A model generated the notes under the pieces. That model was not told the origin of the DNA, did no database searches, and saw nothing but the letters and a program-made list of their open reading frames with translations. 64,000 nucleotides of DNA from Mycolicibacterium goodii. GTDB taxonomy: Bacteria; Actinomycetota; Actinomycetes; Mycobacteriales; Mycobacteriaceae. A program made the translations under genes and the position numbers. This document shows positions 28,578 through 37,283 of this stretch, in pieces. The stretch lies in assembly GCF_001187505.1 (NCBI RefSeq), contig NZ_CP012150.1, positions 496,001-560,000 on the forward strand. The letters are read 5' to 3'. How positions within the stretch are numbered: the first letter of the stretch is position 1; every line of letters begins with the position of its first letter.

Positions 28578-28584
28578 TGACCCC

Positions 28585-29420
28585 GTGAGGGAAATGGACG
28601 CCGCACGCGCCGTGGCCGATACCGGGCTACTCGTCGCCGCGATCCGCGCCGCGGAATCACGCCGCGCAGATCGGCTTTTCGAGGATCCGTTCGCCGAGAG
28701 ACTGGCCGGGGCGGCAGGCAGGCAGATGCTGGACGAGGCCCTCGCCACCACCGGGGACAAGGCGACGCTGCAGATCGTGGTGCGCACCAGGTTCTGGGAT
28801 GAGGCACTGCTGCGGGCGACCGGCCGCGTCGAGCAGGTGGTGCTGCTCGGCCGCGGGCATGGACGCGCGCGGCTTCCGCCTCACCCTGGCCCGTCGGCAC
28901 CGCGCTGTTCGAACTCGACCGACCCGAGGTGATCGCCGCCAAGTCCGAACTGTTGGCCGACGTTCATCCACGCTGTCACTGGACGGCGTTGGGTGTCGAC
29001 CTCACGCGGGACTGGACCACGGCGCTGCGGGCCACCACGTTCGACCCGACCAGGCCGAGCGTGTGGCTGGCCGAGGGCCTGCTGCAGTATCTGGAGGAGG
29101 ACGCGGTCCGCACGTTGTTCGACCGGGTGGACGCGATGTCGGCGCCCGGTTCGGTGCTGATGTACGACGTCGTCGGCAAGACCCTGCTCGATGCCGCGAT
29201 GCTTGCCCCGGTACGGGATTCGATGGCCCGCAGCGGTGCACCGTGGAAGTTCGGCACCGACGCGCCCGGTGAGCTCAGCACCCGGTTGGGCTGGTCGGCG
29301 ACCGTGACCGACATCGCCGAACCGGGCAACGACTACGGCCGCTGGTACGCCCCCGCGGTGCCGCTCGACGTGCCGAACGTCCCCCGCGGCTACTTCGTCG
29401 AGGCGACCAAGCCGGGCTGA
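28585..29420 (+). pseudogene. TIGR00027-family methyltransferase with two frameshifts
   Basis: The reading frame of a SAM methyltransferase of the Rv0281 type is interrupted twice. It begins at GTG 28585 (VREMDAARAVADTG, or ATG at 28594) and runs to about 28850, where an extra C in the GGCCGCGGG stretch shifts it; the next frame gives the signature AAGMDARGFRLTL; an extra G near 28888-28892 shifts it again, after which ALFELDRPEVIAAKSELLAD... continues to 29420. The span minus two bases is 834 nt, exactly 278 codons, so two single-base insertions explain everything. It may be a real pseudogene or two sequencing errors in a GC-rich stretch. Confidence 0.8.
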
Positions 29421-29989
29421 GCGGGCTTGGGTCTGCGGTCGGCCGCCGTCTTCGGAGTGGCGTGGACGTCGGTGTCGGTGAATTCCTTGGTCCAGCAAGC
29501 AAATTCCAGCGTGATGCCGTCGGGGTCGAAAAAGTAGAACGACCGCACGTACACGCCGGGATGCACGGTCGGCGACACCTGCATCTCGCTGTTGTCGTGG
29601 TTGAGGATCGGCCCGACCCGCACCCCTTTGGCCTTCAACTTCTCCCGGTACTCGTCGAACTTCTCGGCGGGTACGTGCAACGCGATGTGGTTGAGCGAGC
29701 CCGTGGCACTGACGATCTCCCCGATGCCGGGGATCGCGGCCGGGGCGGAGAGGCCGGGCACACCGTCGGGTGCGTCGCGGAACCAGAAGAACGCGATGCA
29801 GTCGCCGTTGCCCGCGTCGAAGAAGAAGTGCTGGCCGATCCCGCCGGGCAGATCGAGCGCCTTGATCAGCGGCATGCCCAGCACATTGCTGTAGAAGTCG
29901 ACGGTGCGTTCCATATCCGAGCACACCAGCGCGACGTGGTTGATGCCGCCGAATTCGAACTCCGAGTTGGGGTTGTCGGGTTTGATCAC
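29390..29989 (-). CDS. VOC family (glyoxalase/dioxygenase-like) protein
   Basis: A 199-residue vicinal-oxygen-chelate protein with two beta-alpha-beta-beta-beta repeats. The first metal-ligand candidate is H18 (GGINHVALVCSD) and the second His is in GSLNHIALHVPAE; a Glu near FYFFDPDGITLEFACW completes the usual triad. VOC proteins include glyoxalases, ring-cleaving dioxygenases and resistance proteins; which applies cannot be told. GTG at 29989 is preceded by GGGAGG and is preferred over the in-frame start at 30055. It is divergent from a TetR regulator, with a perfect inverted repeat between. The last 31 nt overlap the end of the convergent broken methyltransferase. Position matches Rv0274. 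Confidence 0.85.
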   Translation of the reverse strand: MIKPDNPNSEFEFGGINHVALVCSDMERTVDFYSNVLGMPLIKALDLPGGIGQHFFFDAGNGDCIAFFWFRDAPDGVPGLSAPAAIPGIGEIVSATGSLNHIALHVPAEKFDEYREKLKAKGVRVGPILNHDNSEMQVSPTVHPGVYVRSFYFFDPDGITLEFACWTKEFTDTDVHATPKTAADRRPKPAQPGLVASTK

Positions 29990-30037
29990 GTGCGAACACC
30001 TCCCGGAAAACACGCAGGCGAATTCCTGGCGCGGACC

Positions 30038-30063
30038 TGAATCTGAACCTAACATCAGATTCA
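30038..30063. promoter_or_regulatory. Probable TetR operator (9-bp perfect inverted repeat)
   Basis: TGAATCTGA at 30038-30046 and TCAGATTCA at 30055-30063 are exact complements separated by 8 nt, in the 104-nt gap between the divergent VOC and tetR genes. This is a typical size for a TetR-family operator. An extra half-site-like AGATTC follows the right arm. Confidence 0.6.
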
Positions 30064-30093
30064 GATTCGTTCAATGACAATTCCAGGAGCGTC

Positions 30094-30723
30094 GTGACCG
30101 TCAGCCCCCGCGACCAGTTACCGACCGCACGCGGCCGGCAGACCCAGGCGGCCATCGACGCGGCCGCCCGTGCGGTGATCGCCCGAAAAGGCATCCTGGC
30201 CACGACGATCGCCGACATCGCCGCCGAAGCGGGCCGTTCGACGGCGTCGTTCTACAACTATTACGAGTCGAAGGAAGCGATGGTGCGCGAATGGGCGCTG
30301 CGCTTCCGCGACGAGGCGCGGGACCGGGCCAGGGCGGCCGGCGAACCCGGACTGTCGAACTGGCAGCGGTCCTACCAGGCCGCCGCCGCGCACTGGACCA
30401 CCTACCGGCACCGCCTCGCCGAGATCATCAGCGTCTCGCAACTGGCGATGGTCAACGACGACTTCGCACGGTACTGGTCGGAGATCTGCGAACTCCCGAT
30501 CTCGTTGATCACCCGGATGATCGAACGTGCCCAGCAGCAAGGGTTCTGCCCCGACGACGACGCCGAGATGACCGCCGTGGCGCTGGTGTCGATGCTCAAC
30601 CAGTTCTGTTACACGAAGCTCTCCGGCGGCAACGCCGAGGACGTGGACGACACGGCCTGCATCACGACGCTGGCGAACGTCTTCTACCGGACGATCTACC
30701 ACAAGGGGGTACCGCCGACATGA
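30094..30723 (+). CDS. TetR family transcriptional regulator
   Basis: A 209-residue TetR-type regulator. The helix-turn-helix is clear at about residues 17-62 (AIDAAARAVIARKGILATTIADIAAEAGRSTASFYNYYESKEAMV), with the recognition helix ending in FYNYY. The C-terminal domain is helical with no metal motif. It starts at GTG 30094 and overlaps the following hydrolase gene by 4 nt (ATGA), so the two are cotranscribed. It is divergent from the VOC gene. The set resembles Rv0274/Rv0273c/Rv0272c, and the likely target is the inverted repeat upstream. Confidence 0.88.
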   Translation: MTVSPRDQLPTARGRQTQAAIDAAARAVIARKGILATTIADIAAEAGRSTASFYNYYESKEAMVREWALRFRDEARDRARAAGEPGLSNWQRSYQAAAAHWTTYRHRLAEIISVSQLAMVNDDFARYWSEICELPISLITRMIERAQQQGFCPDDDAEMTAVALVSMLNQFCYTKLSGGNAEDVDDTACITTLANVFYRTIYHKGVPPT

Positions 30724-31862
30724 CCAGAACCTCCGGGCTGTCCCCGGCAGCGGGCGTGATCCGTGAATTCGTCGGGCTGGAATCCCCGACCGCCCGCCGC
30801 GCGGGCGCGGGTGGGCATCCGTGCCAGGGCATCTACTACCGCGGCGTCGGCCGCAAACCGAAGGTGGCGATGATCGCCACGCACTACCAGATCGATTTCT
30901 CCGAGCACTATCTCGCCGACTACATGGCCACCAGGGGTATCGGATTCCTGGGTTGGAACACCCGCTTCCGCGGGTTCGAGAGCAGCTTCCTGCTCGACCA
31001 CGCACTCGTCGACATCGGCGTCGGCGTGCGCTGGCTGCGCGCGGTGCAGAACATCGAAACCATTGTGCTGCTTGGCAATTCCGGTGGCGGATCACTGATG
31101 GCGGCCTACCAGGCCCAGGCCGTCGACCAGCACGTGACACCGATGGAAGGCATGCGGCCCGCCGTCGGCATCAACGACCTGCCGCCCGCCGACGGGTACG
31201 TCGCGAGCGCCGCGCATCCCGGCAGGCCCGACGTGCTGACCGCCTGGATGGACGCCGCCGTCATCGACGAAAACGATCCCGTCGCAACCGATCCCGATCT
31301 GGATCTGTTCGACGAGCGCAACGGCCCGCCGTTCGCGCCGGAGTTCGTGGCCCGCTACCGGGCCGCACAGGTGGCCCGCAACGAGGCCATCACCGACTGG
31401 GCCGAGCGCGAACTCAAACGGGTCCAGGCGGCCGGCTTCTCGGACCGGCCGTTCACGGTGATGCGCACCTGGGCCGACCCGAGGATGGTCGACCCGACCA
31501 TCGAACCCACCAAACGCCAACCGAATCTGTGCTACGCCGGGATCCCGGTCAAGGCGAACCGTTCGGCCCGCGGCATCGCCGCGGCCACCACACTGCGCAA
31601 CTGGCTCGGCATGTGGAGCCTGCGGCACGCCCAGACCAGGGCCGAACCGCACCTGGCTCGGATCACCTGCCCGGCACTGGTCATCAACGCCGAACAGGAC
31701 ACCGGGGTGTATCCGTCTGACGCGCAACGCATCTTCGACGCACTGGCGGGCACCGACAAGACGCTGTGCTCGATCGACACCGATCACTACTTCACCACGC
31801 CGGGTGCGCGCAGCGAGCAGGCCGACACCATCGCCCGATGGATCGCGAAGCGGTGGCGGTGA
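30720..31862 (+). CDS. Alpha/beta hydrolase
   Basis: A 380-residue alpha/beta-fold hydrolase. The nucleophile elbow is G-N-S121-G-G (VLLGNSGGGSLMAAYQ), with late acid and base candidates in ALVINAEQDTGVYPSDAQ and STDTDH-like DTDHYFTTPG. Its length and position match Rv0272c. ATG at 30720 overlaps the tetR stop by 4 nt. There is no signal peptide. With the TetR and VOC genes it forms a compact unit that might process an aromatic or lipid-derived compound; the substrate is unknown. Confidence 0.82.
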   Translation: MTRTSGLSPAAGVIREFVGLESPTARRAGAGGHPCQGIYYRGVGRKPKVAMIATHYQIDFSEHYLADYMATRGIGFLGWNTRFRGFESSFLLDHALVDIGVGVRWLRAVQNIETIVLLGNSGGGSLMAAYQAQAVDQHVTPMEGMRPAVGINDLPPADGYVASAAHPGRPDVLTAWMDAAVIDENDPVATDPDLDLFDERNGPPFAPEFVARYRAAQVARNEAITDWAERELKRVQAAGFSDRPFTVMRTWADPRMVDPTIEPTKRQPNLCYAGIPVKANRSARGIAAATTLRNWLGMWSLRHAQTRAEPHLARITCPALVINAEQDTGVYPSDAQRIFDALAGTDKTLCSIDTDHYFTTPGARSEQADTIARWIAKRWR

Positions 31863-31881
31863 CTCCCTCCGACGACGTCAC

Positions 31882-32940
31882 CTACCAGGCGTCGAGCACA
31901 CCCAGGATCCGCTCCTCGGCCTCGGAATGACCGACGGTGACCCGAATCCCGTCACCATCGAAGGCGCGCACCGCCACGCCCGCATTCCGGCACGCCTGCG
32001 CGAACTGCCCGGCCCGCTCCCGCAGCGGTAGGTAGACGAAGTTCGACCGCGACTCCGGCACGTCGATCCCACGACGGCGAAGTTGCGCGGAGAAGATCTC
32101 GCGGCGGCTGCGGACCGTGCCGACGATCTCGTCCAGGCGCGCGGTGTCGTCGAGCGCCGCCACCGCGGCGACCTCGGCCACCGAACTCAGACCGAACGGC
32201 TGCGCCACCGACCGCAGCGTGTCCACGACGCCACGCGAACCCAGCGCGAAACCGGCCCGCAGCCCCGCCAGCCCGTAGGCCTTGGAGAAGGTGCGGAACA
32301 CGACCACGTTCTCGTGCGTGCGCACCAGCTCCGGCGCCGAGATCGTGCTGTCGCCGAACTCGCGGTAAGCCTCGTCGAGCAGCACGAGCACCCCGGGCGG
32401 CACCGCCTCGATCAGCCGCAGCAGCAGGTCTTCGGGCAGAGCGGTACCGGTCGGGTTGTTCGGGTTGCACACGATCACCGCCGCCGTACGCGAGGTGATC
32501 GCCGCCAGCATCGCGCCGACGTCATGCCGGTGGTCCCCGTCGAGGGGTACCGGGACCGCGTCGGCATCCGCTATACCGATGAGGATCGGGTACGCCTCGT
32601 AGCTACGCCAGGCGTGAACCACCTGCGTGCCCGCGCCCGTGAACGTCGTGAGCGCCAGCTGCAGCAGCGCGAGGGAGCCGCCGCCCACGAGGACCTGGTC
32701 CGGAGGCACACCGCAATGTCGGCTCACCGCGTCGACCAGGGCGTCGCCGCCCACGCTCGGGTACAGATGCGCCTGCGCCGCGGCCCGGGCCACCGCCGCC
32801 ACAACGGCCGGTCCGGGCGGCAGCGGCGACTCGTTGGAGGCGACGTTCCACGCGATGTCCCGCGCCCCCGCGACGCGGGAGTACCGCGGAATCTCCACCA
32901 GCTTGGCCCTCGGCTCCGGCACCAGCGCGGACGTGATCAC
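31882..32940 (-). CDS. PLP aminotransferase, HisC/Pat-like
   Basis: A 352-residue fold-type I aminotransferase. PLP-binding K220 is in FRTFSKAYGLAGLR, with the D189-E-A-Y192 pair and N162 (CNPNNPTG) around the cofactor. It resembles histidinol-phosphate aminotransferase and the mycobacterial aromatic aminotransferase Pat. It lies outside a histidine cluster, so a catabolic or aromatic amino acid role is more likely. It is divergent from an IclR regulator, with a perfect palindrome in the gap close to its start. It appears to be part of a block absent from the equivalent M. tuberculosis region. Confidence 0.85.
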   Translation of the reverse strand: MITSALVPEPRAKLVEIPRYSRVAGARDIAWNVASNESPLPPGPAVVAAVARAAAQAHLYPSVGGDALVDAVSRHCGVPPDQVLVGGGSLALLQLALTTFTGAGTQVVHAWRSYEAYPILIGIADADAVPVPLDGDHRHDVGAMLAAITSRTAAVIVCNPNNPTGTALPEDLLLRLIEAVPPGVLVLLDEAYREFGDSTISAPELVRTHENVVVFRTFSKAYGLAGLRAGFALGSRGVVDTLRSVAQPFGLSSVAEVAAVAALDDTARLDEIVGTVRSRREIFSAQLRRRGIDVPESRSNFVYLPLRERAGQFAQACRNAGVAVRAFDGDGIRVTVGHSEAEERILGVLDAW

Positions 32941-32965
32941 CTGACCTCCCGGATAAAAGTCTGAT

Positions 32966-32987
32966 ATACAAGACTCATGTCTTGTAT
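32966..32987. promoter_or_regulatory. Probable IclR operator (9-bp perfect palindrome)
   Basis: ATACAAGAC at 32966-32974 and GTCTTGTAT at 32979-32987 are exact complements with a 4-nt spacer, in the 95-nt gap between the aminotransferase (start 32940) and iclR (start 33036). It is AT-rich in a GC-rich genome and well placed to act on both divergent promoters. Confidence 0.65.
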
Positions 32988-33035
32988 TTGCGGCTCCAGA
33001 GTACGCGGATCTGCCGTCGCCACGGAAGCCTCCTG

Positions 33036-33818
33036 ATGCCGGGCAGCCCCACCAGCAAGGTGAAATCCGCCGAACGCGCCCTGGCGCTGCTCGACCTCCT
33101 CAGCCGCCTGGCCGAGCCGGTCAGCACCGCCACCATCGCCGAACAGCTGGACCTGCCGAAGAGCTCGGCGCACCACCTGCTCAACGTGATGCACGCCCGA
33201 CGGTTCGTCGCCTACTGGCCCGACGTCCGCCGGTGGACCCTCGGCGTCGCGGCATTGGAGCTGGGTGCGGCGTACCGGCGCACCGGCCACCTCGAGCACG
33301 CCGTCGAACGCCACCTCAAGGACCTGGTGGAGCGGACCGGCCACACCAGCCACCTCGCGGTACTGCAAGGACACGATGCGGTCTACCTCGCCAAGCGCGA
33401 GCCGACGAACTCGGGCATCCGCCTGGTCACCGACGTCGGCACCCGCATCCCCGCCCATCTGACCGCCGTCGGTCGGTGTCTGCTCGCCGCCTTGGACGAC
33501 GACGCGCTCGCCTCGCTCTACCGCGACTACGACTGGCCGCAGCGCACCGACACTCGGATCACCTCGGTGGCGGCTCTGAAAGGGGTGCTCGACGACGTGC
33601 GTGCGAGCGGCTACGCATCGGAGGTCGGTGCGACGACCGACGGTATCGAGTGCATCGCCGCACCGGTGAGCGTCGGCGACGGCACCGCCGTCGCGGCCAT
33701 CGGGATCGCGCGGGTTGCGGTAACCCCCGCCCCGGGACGGCTCATCGAGGCCGTCCGCGACGCCGCGAGGGCCGCGTCGGCCTCGCTCGCCGGGAGAGCG
33801 GACGCCACGGCGCCCTAG
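33036..33818 (+). CDS. IclR family transcriptional regulator
   Basis: A 260-residue IclR-type regulator. The N-terminal winged helix (about residues 8-65, SAERALALLDLLSRLAEPVSTATIAEQLDLPKSSAHHLL) is followed by the effector-binding domain (GHTSHLAVLQGHDAVYL, GTRIPAHLTAVGRCLLAAL, GIECIAAPV). I chose ATG at 33036 (MPGSPTSKVKSAER); upstream in-frame codons would run into the palindrome. It probably controls the divergent aminotransferase and itself. Its end overlaps the convergent LAL regulator gene by 4 nt. Confidence 0.88.
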   Translation: MPGSPTSKVKSAERALALLDLLSRLAEPVSTATIAEQLDLPKSSAHHLLNVMHARRFVAYWPDVRRWTLGVAALELGAAYRRTGHLEHAVERHLKDLVERTGHTSHLAVLQGHDAVYLAKREPTNSGIRLVTDVGTRIPAHLTAVGRCLLAALDDDALASLYRDYDWPQRTDTRITSVAALKGVLDDVRASGYASEVGATTDGIECIAAPVSVGDGTAVAAIGIARVAVTPAPGRLIEAVRDAARAASASLAGRADATAP

Positions 33819-36475
33819 ACCGAATACTCCTCGACGAACAGATGCCGGTTCGCCGCCAGCTCGGTCCGGTTGCGCACGCCCAGCTTGAGGTACACGTTGC
33901 GCAGATGATACTCCACCGTGCGCACGCTGAGTGAAAGCTTCTCGGCGACTTGGCGATTCGACTCTCCATCGGCCACCATCACCGAGACGGCGTGTTCCTG
34001 CGCGGTCAGGCGCGCACCGTCGGTGACCCGGTCGCGACGCAGCACGCTGTCGCCGCTCGCCCGCATCTCCTGTGCGGCGCTCGCCTGCCAGCCCGCGGCA
34101 CCGAAGCTCTCGAACCGCTCATGGGCAAGGCGGAGGTACGCCCGACACTCCGACTTACGCCGCTCGCGGCGCAGCCAGGAGCCGAACGCCAGGGCCGTGC
34201 GCGCCTCGTCGAACGGCCGGAGCGCCTCCCGATGAAGGCTCAGCGCCCGCTCGTAGGAGGCCACCGTCTCCGCGGAACTCCCGGCGCGCAGCGCCGTGCA
34301 ACGCTCGACGAGCCCAGCCGCAGCCGCACTCCCGGTGGCGCGCGCCCAGGACACCAGGCGACGCATGGCCACATCGCTGTCGCGGCGGCGGTCGGAACGC
34401 TCGGCGGCTTCGACGAGTTCGGGTGCGGCCAGGGTGGCGATGAGCGGATGCCGCTCATAGGTGGTGCCGTGCCACAGCAGGGTGAACAACTCCAACGCAC
34501 GCTCGGGGTTCCCCGAGCCCAGTTCCACCTCACCGAGGGCCCAGACGGCGATCGCCCCCGGCCACGCCAGCCCGAAGTCGCTGGCCAGGTGCAGGGCCAG
34601 CTCGGCGGCCCGGCCGGCCTCCTGACCGTCACCTGCGCGCGCATGGGCGAGAGCTTGCACGGCCAGATGCTCAGCCCGCGCGTTCTCCTGACCCAGCAAC
34701 CCCGATTCCTCGACCCCCGCCGACGAGAGCTCCAATGCGCTGCGCAGGCGGCCCAGCAGGGTTTCCGCCAAGGCCCGGCGGGCCGTGACGAACGGCATCA
34801 TGCCGCGGTCACCGATCTCGCGAAGCCGGTCCATCGCCTGATCGGTGAACCGCATCAATCCGTGCATGTCGCCGACGATCAGCGAGGCCCGCATCCCCAC
34901 CAGCGAGTGGCTCTGATCCCGCTCGCGCGCACACGCGGACAGCACCTCCTCCATGACCGCGATTCCCGACTCCATGTCGTCGGCCAGGACCTTGGCGGTG
35001 CCCGCGATCAGCCGCAGCCGCACCGAAGCCACCGAGTCCATACCGTCGATCAGCCTCGCCTCGGCCCGCCGCCCGAGGCGAACGACGGCGACGATGTCGC
35101 CGGCGGCCTCGGCCGCGTCACAGGCGCGCACCATCAGCGCGGTGCTCTCGTGGAGCGGAAGCCGCTGCAACGCGTCGGGAACCGCCTCGGCCAGCACCCG
35201 AAGCGCCCGGTTCCCGGCGCCGGCGGCCAGCTCGATACTGCCGCGCACATACGCCACGCGCAGCTTCAGGTCCAGGTCGGAAGACAGGTCCTCGGCCTCC
35301 GTCAGCAGCCGCAGCGAACGCGCCGGGGTGCCCTCCAGCCACGCGTGTTCGGCAGCCAACGCCAGTCGACGCCCCCGCTCACCGGCGTCCGCGGAGAGCT
35401 CCGAGGCGCGCTCGGCGAGCAGCGACACCATGCTCCAGCCGCCGAGCCGAGGCGTCTGCTCACACAGCGCCTCAAGCTGGTCGGCCAACCCGGCGTCGGC
35501 CTCCCCCGCCGCCAGGGCCCGGTGCCACAGCGTGCGAACCTCGTCGTGGTCGGCGCAGGCCCGAGCCAGCGCGGCGTGCACGCCGCGTCTCTCGGTGGTG
35601 GTCATCGTTGCTTCCAGCGCGAACCCGAGGCCGGACGGTCGCAACACCAGCCCGCCGCGCCTGCCCTCCGCCAACCGGGCCCGCTCGAGTGCGTCCAGGT
35701 GCTCCCCGGTGACGCCGAGTTCGGCGCCGGCACGCTCGAGCACGGCAGGCGGCGTTGCGGGTCCGCAGGCCAACAGCAGCGCCGCGGGTCGCAGCTCGGC
35801 AGGGATGCGTGAGGTCAATCGGGTGCGCAGCGGCACGACGAACGCGGCAGGCGACAGCGGTTCGAATCCGAGGAGCTGCGCCTCCGACAGGCTCATGGTC
35901 AAGGCCTCGGCCACACCGGGATTCCCGTCGGCGAGCAGTGTCAGGCGGTCGAGAACCTCGGGGATCGGCCCTCGCCCGGCCGCGCCGCGAACGACGTCGC
36001 GGAGTTGATCGGGCGGCAGCGGCGTCAGCTCGTGAAACTTCGCCTCGGGAAGCCCGGCCACCAGGTGCCGCTCATTCGTTGCCGTCAGCGCGATTCGCAC
36101 CGCGGTGCGTCGAGCGGCCGCGCATACGGCACGGATGATCGCCGGGGCCAGCTGGTCGACGTCGTCCAGGCACAGCAGATGTGGCTCCGACGAGGGCGCA
36201 GCCCAGGCGCGGCCGAGCGCACCGACCAGCTGATCCCCGTCCAGTGCACCGTCCCCCGCGTCGGCGCCCAACACCCGTGCGGCCGAGGCCGGCTCGCGGG
36301 CGTCGTCGGCAGAGGGCCGCATCGAGCTCACCGTCCAGCCCCGGGCGCGCGCCCGGTCGGCCAGGTCCGCCAGCGTGCGGGACCGCCCCGAGCCCGCAGC
36401 CCCGACGAGCACCAGTTGCGACGGCGGATCGCACCCGAGCCAAGCGTCGACAACCCGGGCATCTCGAGGAGTCAT
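33815..36475 (-). CDS. LuxR-family large ATP-binding (LAL) regulator
   Basis: An 886-residue protein with an N-terminal AAA/STAND-like ATPase (about 1-260), a long helical repeat region (about 330-800) and a C-terminal LuxR helix-turn-helix (about 825-880, LTAQEHAVSVMVADGESNRQVAEKLSLSVRTVEYHLRNVYLKLG). The P-loop reads GAAGSGRS (25-32), with Arg where Lys is normal, so ATP hydrolysis may be weak or absent. LAL regulators usually activate nearby catabolic genes. It is divergent from an alpha/beta hydrolase and lies beside the D-amino-acid-type cluster, which it may control. The length is normal for the class. Confidence 0.86.
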   Translation of the reverse strand: MTPRDARVVDAWLGCDPPSQLVLVGAAGSGRSRTLADLADRARARGWTVSSMRPSADDAREPASAARVLGADAGDGALDGDQLVGALGRAWAAPSSEPHLLCLDDVDQLAPAIIRAVCAAARRTAVRIALTATNERHLVAGLPEAKFHELTPLPPDQLRDVVRGAAGRGPIPEVLDRLTLLADGNPGVAEALTMSLSEAQLLGFEPLSPAAFVVPLRTRLTSRIPAELRPAALLLACGPATPPAVLERAGAELGVTGEHLDALERARLAEGRRGGLVLRPSGLGFALEATMTTTERRGVHAALARACADHDEVRTLWHRALAAGEADAGLADQLEALCEQTPRLGGWSMVSLLAERASELSADAGERGRRLALAAEHAWLEGTPARSLRLLTEAEDLSSDLDLKLRVAYVRGSIELAAGAGNRALRVLAEAVPDALQRLPLHESTALMVRACDAAEAAGDIVAVVRLGRRAEARLIDGMDSVASVRLRLIAGTAKVLADDMESGIAVMEEVLSACARERDQSHSLVGMRASLIVGDMHGLMRFTDQAMDRLREIGDRGMMPFVTARRALAETLLGRLRSALELSSAGVEESGLLGQENARAEHLAVQALAHARAGDGQEAGRAAELALHLASDFGLAWPGAIAVWALGEVELGSGNPERALELFTLLWHGTTYERHPLIATLAAPELVEAAERSDRRRDSDVAMRRLVSWARATGSAAAAGLVERCTALRAGSSAETVASYERALSLHREALRPFDEARTALAFGSWLRRERRKSECRAYLRLAHERFESFGAAGWQASAAQEMRASGDSVLRRDRVTDGARLTAQEHAVSVMVADGESNRQVAEKLSLSVRTVEYHLRNVYLKLGVRNRTELAANRHLFVEEYSV

Positions 36476-36538
36476 GGGTCTCCGATCCCGGTGAAATCAC
36501 CGTGGTCCACGCCCGCCGGGCCACTGAGTATATGTGCC

Positions 36539-37264
36539 ATGTCGTTCACATTCGCACTTGTCCACGGTCACTGGCACGGCAACTCGGCCTGGTCAGAGCT
36601 GGAGCCGATCCTCGCCGCGCGCGGGCATCGGGTGGTGAGCCCGCATCTGCCGTCCGACCGGCTCGGCCACGGCGCCCTCAGCAACGCCCGGACCGTCCTC
36701 GCCGACCTCGACGCGGTGGCGGCCGATCCGGCCCGAACGGTCCTCGTCGGCCACTCCGCGGGCGGGCTCACGATCCCGCTGGTCGCCCGGCAGCGCAAGG
36801 TGCGCCACCTGGTGTTCATCGCGGCGTTGCTGCCGGTGCCCGGGCGCAGCGTCACCGAAGAGTTCGAGGCCGACCCGACTGCCGAGGTCGCCGGATTCAC
36901 CTGGAGCACCCGGCCCGACGGCCTCCTGGAGATGCGCGAGCAGGTGGCGCGCAGGCACTTCTACCACGACTGCCCGCCCGAAGCGGCCGACCGCGCGATC
37001 GCACGGCTGCGACTGCAGACGCCCACCACACTCGAGGAAGCCTCGCCACTGGATGAGTGGCCGTCGGTGACCGCGGACTATGTGGTGTGCCGGCGTGACC
37101 GGGTGCTGAACCCCGACTGGCAGCGGCGTACCGCGGTCGACCGGCTCGCAGTCGAGCCGGTCGAGATCGACAGCGGCCACTCGCCCATGCTCGCCTGTCC
37201 CGAGATCCTCGCGGACCTTCTGGACCGGCTGACCGAGCACATGCCCGCGTTGTCGCCGCGCTGA
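36539..37264 (+). CDS. Alpha/beta hydrolase (small esterase type)
   Basis: A 241-residue hydrolase. The nucleophile is S73 in LVGHSAGGLT, the oxyanion HGHWHG is at residues 9-14, and the catalytic His lies in DSGHSPMLACPE near the C-terminus. This is the methyl-ketone/salicylate esterase-like group (HNL/MES type). I chose ATG at 36539 (MSFTFALVHG), the family opening; the frame is open far upstream but only opposite the LAL gene. It is divergent from the LAL regulator with a 63-nt gap and convergent with the dadA-like gene. No signal peptide is seen. Confidence 0.85.
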   Translation: MSFTFALVHGHWHGNSAWSELEPILAARGHRVVSPHLPSDRLGHGALSNARTVLADLDAVAADPARTVLVGHSAGGLTIPLVARQRKVRHLVFIAALLPVPGRSVTEEFEADPTAEVAGFTWSTRPDGLLEMREQVARRHFYHDCPPEAADRAIARLRLQTPTTLEEASPLDEWPSVTADYVVCRRDRVLNPDWQRRTAVDRLAVEPVEIDSGHSPMLACPEILADLLDRLTEHMPALSPR

Positions 37265-37283
37265 CCGCAACGCGATCACCGGA

